Below are positions 36,935 through 44,486 of a stretch of DNA of 64,000 nucleotides, piece after piece. The stretch spans positions 1 through 64,000 of the forward strand of contig JAUJOY010000001.1 of NCBI GenBank assembly GCA_030447385.1, in the 5' to 3' direction. Within the stretch, counting starts at the first letter, position 1, and each line of letters starts with the position of its first letter. The position numbers were made by a program, and so were the translations under genes. The stretch is from Mycobacteriales bacterium. GTDB taxonomy: Bacteria; Actinomycetota; Actinomycetes; Mycobacteriales; SCTD01. The notes below the pieces were generated by a model. It saw only the letters and a list, made by a program, of their open reading frames with translations, was not told where the DNA came from and did no database searches.

Positions 36935-37121
36935 TCAGCCCGTTCGGCGCAGCTCGGCCAGAAAGTCGTGGACGGCGTCGAGGGGGATGTCGGCAGCTGC
37001 CGATGCGGATCGACCTTAACTGGCCGGTCTGCAGGAGTTCGTAGACCTTCGATCGGCCGATGCCGAGTGCCTGCGTGGCCTCGACCGGGGTGAGCAGCAG
37101 CTTGTCCATGTCGTCCTCCAT
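36935..37121 (-). pseudogene. Excisionase/HTH_17 DNA-binding protein, frameshifted
   Basis: LLLTPVEATQALGIGRSKVY and ELLQTGQLRSIRIGSCRH is the classic Xis/MerR-like helix-turn-helix. At about 36995 the frame is lost; with one base added it would continue IPLDAVHDFLAELRRTG and stop at 36935-36937, giving about 62 residues. As read, the frame runs on to overlap int. Start is ATG 37121 or ATG 37109. If the shift is real, the element may be unable to excise. Confidence 0.75.
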
Positions 37122-37155
37122 GATGACGAGGGCGCTCGGACGTGAGTGCCTGAAC

Positions 37156-37239
37156 GTCCCTCACTAGTTGAAGGTGCGATCTGAAGGCCCTCTGTGACAG
37201 CCGATCTTGGCCTTTCTCATGCACGGCCCCTTGCCACCA
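37156..37239. repeat. Diverged upstream repeat, copy A
   Basis: This 84-bp segment aligns with 40608-40699 at an estimated two thirds identity or more by eye: GTCCCT-AC-TA, GAAGGTGCG-TC, CTGTGACAG, GATCTTG, TTTCT, CACGGCCCC and GCCGCCGG occur in the same order. It lies upstream of the minus-strand xis-int genes. CTGTGACAG (37192-37200) is a palindrome around a central G and could be an operator. Confidence 0.65.
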
Positions 37240-37966
37240 CAGCCGCCGGGTGCAAGGCGGATCACGCCCATTCCCCACTCAAGCCGCAGACGACCCTTGC
37301 CCCATGAGGCTCTTCCTCCACGGGCAAGGGTCCTCACCCTTGCCCGTGGGAGTCGGCCCTCCACTGGCCCACTCGGCGCGCGGCGACGGGGCGGCATCGT
37401 CGACCGCACTGACGACGAGGTGGGCCGGCGGCTGGAGGCCGGTGGAACGACCTCGCGCCCGTAGCCAGCCGTCGTCTGGGTGAAGGCTTCGCGCACGCGC
37501 GCCGCGGTGACTGCGCGGCATGCCCTGCGGGGAGCCTGTTCGGCGGCGAGCAGTTCGGCGGCGCGTCGGGCTGATGCTGCTTGAGCGGCCCGCCCCTGCA
37601 GCTCGCGAAGGGGGCCAGTGCCGGGCTCAGGCGGTGCAGCCCGTCCAACATCTGGAGCAGCCGGCGGGTGTCGGCCTGGCGGACGAACTCCATCCCCCAC
37701 AGCCCCCGGCGGCCCGTCTCCCCGCGCCGCTCCGGTCGGGATGGGTGGCCGGCGACGCAGCCCCGAGCAACCTGGTCGTAGGCGTCCGCGGCCTGTCGCA
37801 GCCTCCAGCGTCCAGGGCGGGGTCGTATGGCCCGTTGAGGATTGGCTTGTCGATCACCGCGTCGACGCCTCACCGGACGAGGCCGACAGCAGACTCGCTG
37901 TGCAGCTTGGTCGCTTCGCCCCATCGGGCAAGACTTTCTTGGAGTGGGCCAAGGGTGCTGTCCCAC
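37164..37966 (-). pseudogene. Mobilization-associated helical protein, copy A, frameshifted
   Basis: Recognisable coding: RQAADAYDQVARGCVAGHPS, then VRQADTRRLLQMLDGLHRLS in one frame and, after about 37615, LRELQGRAAQAASARRAAEL in another. The same order (CYDRAARDLHRQIAPP, VKRADTRQLLALLSELTALC, QGRAAQARAARQAAEHLTAE) is found in the gene at 38.5-39.1 kb, so the two are paralogues. They lie downstream of the relaxase on the same strand. Long helices rich in Ala and Arg suggest a relaxosome accessory or relaxase C-terminal-like role, as inference. Its limits are approximate. Confidence 0.5.
37318..37349. repeat. Perfect 14-bp inverted repeat
   Basis: CCACGGGCAAGGGT, loop CCTC, ACCCTTGCCCGTGG form a perfect hairpin in the mobile element, inside the region of broken accessory copy A and upstream of xis-int. 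The half-site ACCCTTGCCC also occurs at 37292-37301. It could be a terminator, an oriT-like stem or a protein-binding dyad; no nick-site consensus is identified. Confidence 0.65.
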
Positions 37967-38104
37967 TCGGGCCTACTGAGCACGGTCCGGGCAAGACCCG
38001 GATCCCCACCTGCGGGGCGGCGCCGTCCACAGTTCCGGGCTCACGGGGTCTTGCCGGCGGACTCGGAGGGCGAGGCTGGGTGACCCGTGGAAGGAGCTCT
38101 CTCC

Positions 38105-38503
38105 GTGCAGGACCCGACCGTGCCGCCGCCCGGTGATGAGTGGCCATCCGATCCGCCGCCGACACCGCGCCAGGACCATGCCGTGCTGGCATGGCTCGCC
38201 CTGGAGGCAGACCTGCCGGACGCGGTGCAACTTCTTCTGCTCGATGCGCTGGTGGCGTGGGCGCCGCTGATGGGGCCGCACCTGTTCCCGACCGAGCCCG
38301 AGGCGGGGGTGGAGTCCGACGTCGGGCAGCTGCTCGAGGCGATCTGGTGGCGCCGCAGCGAGCAAGCTGTCGACGCGCCATGGGCGCAGAAGGTGGCCCT
38401 CAACGAGCTCTGCGGACGACTCGGCCTGGTGCTGGCCATCCTGCGCGCCCCGGCGCCGGCCGCACCACCGGCCGCACCACCCCTGGGGTCACCGGGCGGT
38501 TGA
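38105..38503 (+). CDS. Hypothetical helical protein of the mobile element
   Basis: 132 residues from GTG 38105 with AAGGAG 8 bp upstream. After a Pro-rich head the centre is regular helix: HAVLAWLALEADLPDAVQLL, then LLDALVAWAPLMGPHLFP and VGQLLEAIWWRRSEQAVDAP, ending in an Ala/Pro tail. It is the only plus-strand gene in the mobilization block and overlaps the 3' end of accessory copy B by 15 bp. No family recognised. The coding pattern and ribosome-binding site make it credible. Confidence 0.6.
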   Translation: MQDPTVPPPGDEWPSDPPPTPRQDHAVLAWLALEADLPDAVQLLLLDALVAWAPLMGPHLFPTEPEAGVESDVGQLLEAIWWRRSEQAVDAPWAQKVALNELCGRLGLVLAILRAPAPAAPPAAPPLGSPGG

Positions 38504-39107
38504 GGGCCGCCGCGTGTGGGCGCTGGTCGGGACGGACGGCGGTGTCGGTACCCCGACGCTTGGCAACCAGGTCGCCCTCGTCGAGACCACTGGGACGGCA
38601 GCGGATGCGGCGGTCAGGCGGCGTCCGTGTTCGGCGGTGAGATGCTCGGCTGCCTGCCGTGCGGCCCGGGCCTGCGCGGCTCGTCCCTGCGTCTGGCGCA
38701 GCACCGCCATCGTCTGGCAGAGCGCCGTCAGTTCTGAGAGCAGCGCGAGCAGCTGTCGGGTGTCGGCTCGCTTGACGATCCGGGCGTTGAGCAGGGCGCC
38801 AGCTGCGCGGCGGGTCGTTCGGCTGAGGGAGGTCGGAGGCGCGATCTGGCGGTGCAGGTCCCGGGCGGCTCGGTCGTAGCAGTCACCGGCGGCGCACAGC
38901 GGCCCGCGGTGCTTTCGCTCGACCAGGAGCTTGTGGCGTGCAGCATCTCGCTGGCCGCCGTGGCCGCCGCTTGCGCGCTGGCCTGCTGGGCCTGGCTGGC
39001 AGATGGGCTGCTGGCGGCCCGGATCTGCTCGGTGGCCTCCCGCGCCGCCCGCTGCGCGGACAGCCACAGCCGGCGTCGTTCCAGCTCGGTCAGGTTCCCG
39101 TCCCTCC
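38489..39107 (-). pseudogene. Mobilization-associated helical protein, copy B, frameshifted
   Basis: The first part, LTELERRRLWLSAQRAAREA and AAATAASEMLHATSSWSSE, is in one frame; after about 38925 the frame continuing to the stop at 38489 has GDCYDRAARDLHRQIAPPTS, VKRADTRQLLALLSELTALC and QGRAAQARAARQAAEHLTAE. It is homologous to copy A. It begins about 27 bp after the relaxase stop, but no normal start codon is evident; the Shine-Dalgarno-like GGAGGG at about 39109 suggests the true start has been lost or altered. Confidence 0.55.
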
Positions 39108-39133
39108 AGGGGCCGCCGCTGCTGCTGCCCGGC

Positions 39134-40079
39134 CTACGAGCAGGCGCTGACGCGTTCGGCGTCCGACGCTGCGCCGGCCGGGCTGTCGTCGTGCCAGCGG
39201 GCCTGGAGCTGGGGCAGGCTCAGGTCGGGGGCGAGCTTCCCACCGCCGAACCAGACGCTGGCCTGGTCGGTCGTTCCGTGCGGCAGGAGCGCCACGGCGT
39301 AGCCGGTGATCTCCCCGGGTTGCGGGTGCTGTAACGCTCACGGACCACAACCCCGGAGGATCGGAGCCGGTCGGCGAACTCCTCCCAGCCCTGCGAACCG
39401 GCCAGCGCCGACCGGACCCGGGCCCGCAGCACCTCCCGGTCCGGTCCGGCCGCAGGCGGCAGTCCCGCCTTCGCCCGGGCTCGCACCGTCGTCTGGTGCT
39501 TGCGTCGCTCGCCCTCGTGATCTCCGGGTTGGCCGTGCGGTCCACCGGGCTGGTCGGGGTCAGCCCGTACTGCTTCTCGACCGCCAAGCTCGCCTCACGG
39601 GCCCGGTAGAAGTCGTGGTGCGGGAACACCCGCCGGCCGTCCTGGCGGACCAGGGTCGCCACGACGTGCACGTGGTTGTCGGCATGCCGCACAGCGACCC
39701 ACCGCACCGCGCCGGTGTCGCCGTGCTCGGCCAGGCCGAGCCGGTCGAGGTACTGCCCGGCGATGTCAGCCCACTGGGCGTCGGACAGCAGCCGGTCGGT
39801 CGGGGCGGCGCTGATCGCCAGGTGATAGGTCGCCTTGGCGTCCTTGCCGACCCCGCCGGCCCGCACCGGCGCGTCCAGCAGCGCAGCCAGCCGAGACACG
39901 TCGGCCCGCCCGTTCCTCGTCCGCTCCGGCTCGAGCCCGCCGGGCCTCTGGTAGCCGGCGATGACCCGGGCGTCGCGGTGCGCGGAGTCCAGGCCGCGCT
40001 CACCAGCCAGGCCCCCGGTGAACAGGTAGCCCAGCAACCGGCGGGTGTCAGTCCCGCGCCGGCACACCTTCCCGATCAT
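39134..40079 (-). pseudogene. MobA/VirD2-type relaxase, two frameshifts
   Basis: From ATG 40079: MIGKVCRRGTDTRRLLGYLF, KATYHLAISAAPTDRLLSDA and RWVAVRHADNHVHVVATLVR. The last holds the HxxxHxH metal site (H132, H136, H138) of actinobacterial relaxases. Near 39517 coding shifts to a frame with GSQGWEEFADRLRSSGVVVR; near 39315 a missing G in a G-run shifts it again to EITGYAVALLPHGTTDQASV and a TAG at 39134-39136. The repaired protein would be about 315 residues. It would nick oriT for mobilization by a helper conjugation system. It is preceded by the MobC-like gene. Confidence 0.75.
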
Positions 40080-40112
40080 CGAGTGCCGTCCTTCGGGTTC
40101 CGCCTGTGCTGC

Positions 40113-40577
40113 TCAGCCGAGACGGCGGGACAGCGCGACGGTGGCCCGGTCCATCCGCTCGCTGGCCCGCGCACAACCGTTGACGGCCTGCAGCAGCCAC
40201 ACCGGCGCGCCCGCGCCGCTGTTGAGGGCCGCGACGGCCTGGTTCAGGTTCACCCCGTACCGGCCCAGCGCCGTGCGGCCCTGCAGCAGCTCGGCCAGCA
40301 ATGCCCTGTCCGCCGACGTCGCCGGGGCGACCCCGGACCCGGACAGCGCCAAGCCGGCCGCCGCGACGAAGCCAGTCGGCGTCAGCCCGGCCAGCTGCGC
40401 CGCCACCCGCACCGAAGCGACCTCCACATCGTCATAGAGCACCTTCAGCGCGTTGCGGCGACCAGGGAAGCGATGCGCCCGGTCCCGCACGAAGGCGCCC
40501 CGCGCACCGCGTGCGGACAGCACACCATCAACCGGCAGCTGCACCGGCCGCTCCGACAGCTCGTCGTGACCATCCAT
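40113..40577 (-). CDS. MobC-like relaxosome protein
   Basis: 154 residues. LKVLYDDVEVASVRVAAQLA then GLTPTGFVAAAGLALSGSG resembles the ribbon-helix-helix N-terminus of MobC proteins, and YGVNLNQAVAALNSGAG is their conserved NLNQ-N motif. MobC binds oriT and assists the relaxase. It lies 33 bp upstream of the relaxase gene on the same strand, as usual. The region upstream (40608-40699) is one copy of a repeat also found before xis-int. Confidence 0.75.
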   Translation of the reverse strand: MDGHDELSERPVQLPVDGVLSARGARGAFVRDRAHRFPGRRNALKVLYDDVEVASVRVAAQLAGLTPTGFVAAAGLALSGSGVAPATSADRALLAELLQGRTALGRYGVNLNQAVAALNSGAGAPVWLLQAVNGCARASERMDRATVALSRRLG

Positions 40578-40607
40578 GCCGCGCTCCTCACCCCGCCGGA
40601 CGGGGTC

Positions 40608-40699
40608 GTCCCTTACCTACAGAAGGTGCGGTCGGGCAGGGTGCTGTGACAGAAGATCTTGAAGTTTCTGCGCACGGCCCCGTTCCGGTGTGCCGCCGG
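40608..40699. repeat. Diverged upstream repeat, copy B
   Basis: This segment matches 37156-37239 over its length, with CTGTGACAG at 40644-40652. It stands directly upstream of the minus-strand mobC-relaxase operon, while copy A stands upstream of xis-int. A shared promoter/operator is the simplest reading. An oriT duplication is the alternative. Confidence 0.65.
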
Positions 40700-41135
40700 C
40701 CCGCGCCCGGGCCGGCCCGACCCTTGCCCGCGACCACCGGCGCGGCCCTGCGCAGGGGAACGGGCCGGACGCGCAGCGGACGGTCCGGTCACCTGACCAT
40801 TAACTTGCTCGGCTCTCCCTGAGGTTCGCGGGCAAGACTCAGCGACGTCTCACCACCGAGCAGAGTCGTCTTCTGCCCGGCTGGACGCCAGGTGCAGAGC
40901 TACGCCAGTCCAGCGACACAGGGGGTTCGGCTCGGCTGGCCTGACTCTTTGCTGCGGGCACCCTCCGATGCACCGGCATGCGGGACAGCATGCGGCTCGT
41001 CGACCTCGTCGGCCTCCTGGGCCGGCTGAAGGCCGCCAGTCTCGCGGACTCCGGGTCGACGTGCGCGGCGACGCATTCAGGTTCCGGGCGAACGCGTGAC
41101 CGCAAGCCTGCCCGGTATCGCCGGCCGTCCGCTGG
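40700..41135. other. 436 bp between the mobilization and copper modules, no gene seen
   Basis: Open frames here are composition-driven, without ribosome-binding sites or family motifs. The segment is the join between the mobilization module and the metal-resistance genes and might hold an unrecognised origin of transfer or insertion junction. Confidence 0.4.
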
Positions 41136-41879
41136 CTACGGGAGTCGCCCGCCTTCGCCGGGGAGCGTCGTGATGACCTGTCCGTCGAGCAGGCGCCAGG
41201 CGTAGTAGGCGGCGGACAGGAGCAGGACGGCGGCGAGGACGAGATCGACGCGGCGGGTCTTGCGGGGGTCGTCGGGGACGAGCCACCGGCCGCCCGCCGC
41301 CGCCGCGGCGTAGAGCGTCACGGCCCGGCCGACGACGAACGCGGCGACGACGAGCAGGGACGGGAGCGGGCCGGCGGCTGCGGCGGCGGCGCCGACCGCG
41401 GCGGCGACGGGTGCGCAGCCGGGGCAGCCGCTGACAGAGAACAGGACCCCGGCGCTGACCGCCCGGATCGGGTCGGGCGGAAGGGCCTCGAGCCGGCGGC
41501 AGAGGGCGGGGCCGTTCGCGCGAAGTAGCCGCACGGCGGCGTAGGTCAGCAGAACGACGGCGACGACGTTGAGGACGACCGCGGCGCGGGTGAGGACGAC
41601 GAGGACGCCGACGAACCCGGCGGACAGCGTGGCGACGACTCCGTCCATGCCGATGACGAAGCCGAGGACGACGGCGAAGCCGCGGGGTCCGCTGACCGCG
41701 GCCGGGCAGCGCTCGCGGGCGGCGGCGCGGGCGGGGCCGACGAGGGCGACGACGGCCGGCAGGCTCGGCCAGGACACGGGCGTGACGGTCAGGGCGGCGC
41801 CGGCAAGGAGGCCGAGCAGCGGCGCGAGAAGTCCGGCCTGCTCGATCTGGACGGTGAGGAACTCAACCGGCGTCAGCAA
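41136..41879 (-). CDS. CcdA/DsbD-like polytopic membrane protein
   Basis: About 247 residues with six to seven helices: LLAPLLGLLAGAALTVTPVS, GFAVVLGFVIGMDGVVATLS, GFVGVLVVLTRAAVVLNVVA, FVVGRAVTLYAA and VDLVLAAVLLLSAAYYAW. A central FSVSGCPGCAPV loop carries a CxxC pair, suggesting thiol-disulfide electron transfer across the membrane as in CcdA/ScsB. The start is uncertain: TTG 41879 is the only usable codon before the operator at 41921-41939 and lacks a good ribosome-binding site. Divergent from the small gene at 41948 and sharing its operator, so probably copper-controlled (inference). Confidence 0.65.
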   Translation of the reverse strand: MLTPVEFLTVQIEQAGLLAPLLGLLAGAALTVTPVSWPSLPAVVALVGPARAAARERCPAAVSGPRGFAVVLGFVIGMDGVVATLSAGFVGVLVVLTRAAVVLNVVAVVLLTYAAVRLLRANGPALCRRLEALPPDPIRAVSAGVLFSVSGCPGCAPVAAAVGAAAAAAGPLPSLLVVAAFVVGRAVTLYAAAAAGGRWLVPDDPRKTRRVDLVLAAVLLLSAAYYAWRLLDGQVITTLPGEGGRLP

Positions 41880-41920
41880 GGGCCCGACCGGCCCGTGGGC
41901 GACCGGACCGGAGGAGACCG

Positions 41921-41939
41921 GTACTGCAGGGGAGTATAC
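41921..41939. promoter_or_regulatory. CsoR-type operator 1 (with -10 TATACT)
   Basis: GTACTGCAGGGGAGTATAC, a degenerate copy of the GTACTCCC-N-GGGAGTAC palindrome found four more times in the copper cluster. It overlaps TATACT at 41935-41940, a good -10 box 7 bp before the ATG at 41948, so the plus-strand message would be leaderless and repressor binding would block it. It also covers the promoter side of the CcdA-like gene. Confidence 0.65.
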
Positions 41940-41947
41940 TTGTCGGC

Positions 41948-42214
41948 ATGACCATCCATGCCTGGGCAGAGCACGTCGTGCACGTCGAGCTCTTGAGTAA
42001 CGACGTCGAGATCTCCGAGACAACCGTCCGGTTCCTTGAGCGGCGATTCGCCGACCGCGACGTCGAAGGGCACGCCGAGCCGGGCAGGGTCGGGTTGCAC
42101 AGTGAGCTCGACAGCCCTGTCACCGCCGAGAACGTCGCGCGCGCGCTCGTCGAGGCCGGGGTGCGGGCGCACGCCGTCCACGAACGGCAGGAGTGGAGCG
42201 TGACCGATGCCTAG
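41948..42214 (+). CDS. Small conserved-looking protein of the copper cluster
   Basis: 88 residues: MTIHAWAEHVVHVELLSNDV, a helix FLERRFADRD, VGLHSELDSP and AENVARALVEAGVRAHAVHE. The beta-alpha-beta-beta-alpha-beta order resembles a heavy-metal-associated (HMA) fold, but the metal CxxC is absent. His residues at 4, 9, 12, 42, 51, 75 and 78 could bind metal instead. It is first in a plus-strand unit with two tiny genes, under operator 1. Function not recognised. Confidence 0.6.
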   Translation: MTIHAWAEHVVHVELLSNDVEISETTVRFLERRFADRDVEGHAEPGRVGLHSELDSPVTAENVARALVEAGVRAHAVHERQEWSVTDA

Positions 42215-42257
42215 GCGAGACGCCGCAGGCGCGCCGGAAGCCGAGGAGACCGCATGA
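42207..42257 (+). CDS. Possible 16-residue coupling peptide
   Basis: ATG 42207 lies inside the 3' end of the preceding gene and the frame MPRRDAAGAPEAEETA ends with TGA 42255-42257, overlapping the ATG of the next gene. It would bridge the two genes by translational coupling. There is no independent evidence of function; it may be chance. Confidence 0.3.
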   Translation: MPRRDAAGAPEAEETA

Positions 42258-42448
42258 CCGACCTGCTGCTCGACCTGCTGGGCTTCGCATACTGGGCCGC
42301 GATCATCGGCTTCGTCGTGTGGTGGGTGTGGAGCATCAAGAAGGCGTCCCGACCCCGGCGCCGGACACCGCGGGAGCAGGCCGAGCTCGCTAGCCTGCGC
42401 ACCGCGCTCGCGCGCGCTGAACGGAAGTCGGTGGGCCTCGGCGCCTGA
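42254..42448 (+). CDS. Small single-pass membrane protein
   Basis: 64 residues. LLLDLLGFAYWAAIIGFVVW followed by WVWSIKKASRPRRR is a Trp-rich helix with a basic cytoplasmic end, then a short helical tail. GAGGAG stands 7 bp before ATG 42254. Third in the operator-1 unit. Small membrane proteins beside metal exporters often modulate the exporter, but nothing here shows that. Confidence 0.6.
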   Translation: MTDLLLDLLGFAYWAAIIGFVVWWVWSIKKASRPRRRTPREQAELASLRTALARAERKSVGLGA

Positions 42449-43153
42449 GCCCCACGCCCGGGCTCGGTCGAGCAGGTCCTGCGTCCTCCACAGCAGCGTC
42501 CGGGGGCCGTACAGGAACGGGCAGCCGCTGCCCCGGCTCGCCAGATGCTCCAGCCCCTCGACCAGCCCCGCCGCCCGAAGCAGCCCGTCCTGGAACGACC
42601 GGCACGTCTGGGGCTCTGCGCGGCGGGTCCACGCCCACCGCCAGCCACCCGAGAACGCGCCGGCATGCTCGCGCATCCGCGCGAGGACCTCCCCGTCGCC
42701 GACCGGTTCCGTGAGGACGGGGTGGAACGCGTGCGCGGCCGGCTGACCGTGCTGGGCGTCGCGCGACCACGTCCCGTTGCGGCCGATCAGGCCGACGCCG
42801 TTGAGGACCCCGTCGCCGCCGAGGGCGAGTTGGCGCAGCCCGACGGGCACCGCCCGGGGCCACCACCCCCAGCTCTCCTCACCCGCCTCGACCCACCAGT
42901 GACCGTAGAGGTCCCGCCACGTCGGGTTGTCGCGCTTCACCGTCACCCAGAGCAGGGTCCGCGGCGCGCCCCACACGGTCTCGACGCTGTCCGAGGCGGC
43001 CGGCACCACCGGCACGGGGGGCGGCGCGCTGTCGGGGCGGCGCCGCAGCGCGGCCCCGGTCCGGCGCAGGTTCGCGGCGCGCAGCCGCGACCGGGCGCGG
43101 AGCCGGCGGGCCCGGCGGCGGGCCCGCCGGACGCCGGCGGCAGGCGCGGTCAC
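42449..43153 (-). CDS. Unknown protein at the end of the copA operon
   Basis: From GTG 43153, overlapping the stop of the Lys-rich gene: a very Arg-rich head (RRARRRARRLRARSRLRAAN), a Pro linker, then a Trp-rich domain: LLWVTVKRDNPTWRDLYGHW, WVEAGEESWGWWPRAVPVGL, GRNGTWSRDAQHGQPAAHAF, WTRRAEPQTCRSFQDGLLRA. The frame stays open antisense through the plus-strand genes to 41873, so the true 3' end is uncertain; about 235 residues are convincing. Family not recognised. The basic head suggests nucleic-acid or membrane contact. Confidence 0.5.
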
Positions 43154-43296
43154 GGTTTGCGGCCCTTGCCTTTCTTGCCCTTCTTGTCGCCGCCCTTGTC
43201 GGACTTGCTCTTCTTCTGCGCCGCATGGGCCTGTCTGCGAGCGTCCCGGAGCTGCTTGCTCGTCGGGATGCTCGGGTCGCTCTGGTCCTCGCTCAT
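43150..43296 (-). CDS. 48-residue Lys-rich protein
   Basis: [20 protein letters not shown] followed by RQAHAAQKKSKSDKGG and a KKGKKGKGRKP tail. AGGAGAAG precedes the ATG at 43296, which overlaps the TGA of the flavoprotein gene; its own TGA overlaps the next GTG. This double coupling makes a real small gene likely. The Lys-rich tail resembles nucleic-acid- or membrane-binding tails. No known family. Confidence 0.65.
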   Translation of the reverse strand: MSEDQSDPSIPTSKQLRDARRQAHAAQKKSKSDKGGDKKGKKGKGRKP

Positions 43297-44486
43297 GCGG
43301 CTTCTCCTGCGGTGGGTGCTGGCTCGGAGGACCGAGCGCTGCGAGGCACGGCGTGACCAGGCGCGACGGGCCGGTCAGGCGCGGCCGCGACGGGGACCGG
43401 CCGGCGCTCGGCCTGGTCGCCGGCGATGCGCCGGACGGCCTCGCGAGCGTCGCGGTCGACGCCGTTGATGATCCCGCTGTTGAGCCGGGTCTGCCACGGC
43501 AGCCCGACCCAGTGGAGGCCAGCGGCCGGGGACCGGCCTGCGTCGTGGATGGGCCGACCCTGCTCGTCGAGGGCGCCGGCGACACGGAGCCACTGGTGGT
43601 CGGTCTTGTAGCCGGTGCACCACAGGACCGCGTCCGCCGGGATCTCGGTGCCGTCTGCGAGGACGGCGGTCTGTCCGTACGCGCCGGCGACGCGCTCCGT
43701 GAGCATCCGGACCTTGCCTGCGGCGACGAGGGTCTGCAGGTCCCGGCCGATGATCCCGTTGCCGCGGGCACGGACCATCCGCGAGATCCGGCTGGTGCTC
43801 GGGCTGTTGAGGACACCGGTGAGCCAGAACCACCAGTAGACGCTGACGCCCAGGAGTCGGGCGGGCAGGAACCACATCCCGCCCGGCGCGGCGACGGTCA
43901 CCCGCCGCTCGGCGGCGGCGAGCTCGACGGCAAGCTGCGCGGCGGTGTTCCCCGCGCCGACGACGAGCACGTCCTCGCCGGGCAGATCGTCGGGGGCGCG
44001 GTAGGACGACGAGTGCATTTGCGCAACCGAGGGGTCGAAGCCGTTGGCGGCGTCCGGGACGAACGGCGCGGTGTACGGCCCGGTCGCGACGACGACGTGC
44101 CGGGCCCGGATCCGCCCGGTCGTCGTCTCGGCGACGAACCCGCCGTCGTCCCGGGCCAGGGCGAGGACACGGGTGCAGAGCCGGACCGGCAGCCGTTCCC
44201 GAACGGCGTAGTCGGCGAGGTAGTCGGCGGTCTGGTCCTTCGTCGCGTACTCGCCCGGGCCGCGGGGCGTCGCCGTGCCGGGGAGCGGGCTGAACCGCCG
44301 GGGCGTGAACAGGACCAGGCTGTCCCACCGCCGGCGCCAGCTGTCGCCGATCCGCTCCGCGCCGTCGACGACGAGGAACGACAGCGACGTCCGCCGAGCG
44401 AGGTGGTGCCCGGTCCCGAGCCCGGCCTGCCCAGCGCCGATCACCAGGACGTCCACGCCGGCGCCCTCGGGGTGGGGCCCGGTCAC
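43293..44486 (-). CDS. CzcO-like flavin-containing NAD(P)-dependent monooxygenase
   Basis: 397 residues. The FAD motif [20 protein letters not shown] and NADP motif [20 protein letters not shown] bracket a [20 protein letters not shown] loop; [12 protein letters not shown] and [12 protein letters not shown] close the fold. This class is called CzcO or Trk-like and often lies beside metal-efflux genes. The GTG at 44486 overlaps the CopA stop and the TGA overlaps the Lys-rich gene, so it is in the copA operon. The real substrate is unknown; oxidation of a metal-binding thiol or siderophore-like compound is possible. Confidence 0.85.
   Translation of the reverse strand: MTGPHPEGAGVDVLVIGAGQAGLGTGHHLARRTSLSFLVVDGAERIGDSWRRRWDSLVLFTPRRFSPLPGTATPRGPGEYATKDQTADYLADYAVRERLPVRLCTRVLALARDDGGFVAETTTGRIRARHVVVATGPYTAPFVPDAANGFDPSVAQMHSSSYRAPDDLPGEDVLVVGAGNTAAQLAVELAAAERRVTVAAPGGMWFLPARLLGVSVYWWFWLTGVLNSPSTSRISRMVRARGNGIIGRDLQTLVAAGKVRMLTERVAGAYGQTAVLADGTEIPADAVLWCTGYKTDHQWLRVAGALDEQGRPIHDAGRSPAAGLHWVGLPWQTRLNSGIINGVDRDAREAVRRIAGDQAERRPVPVAAAPDRPVAPGHAVPRSARSSEPAPTAGEAA

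Noticed and set aside
37520-38083. 187-codon plus frame opposite accessory copy A
   Set aside because: Antisense to recognisable blocks of the accessory family; composition of a shadow.
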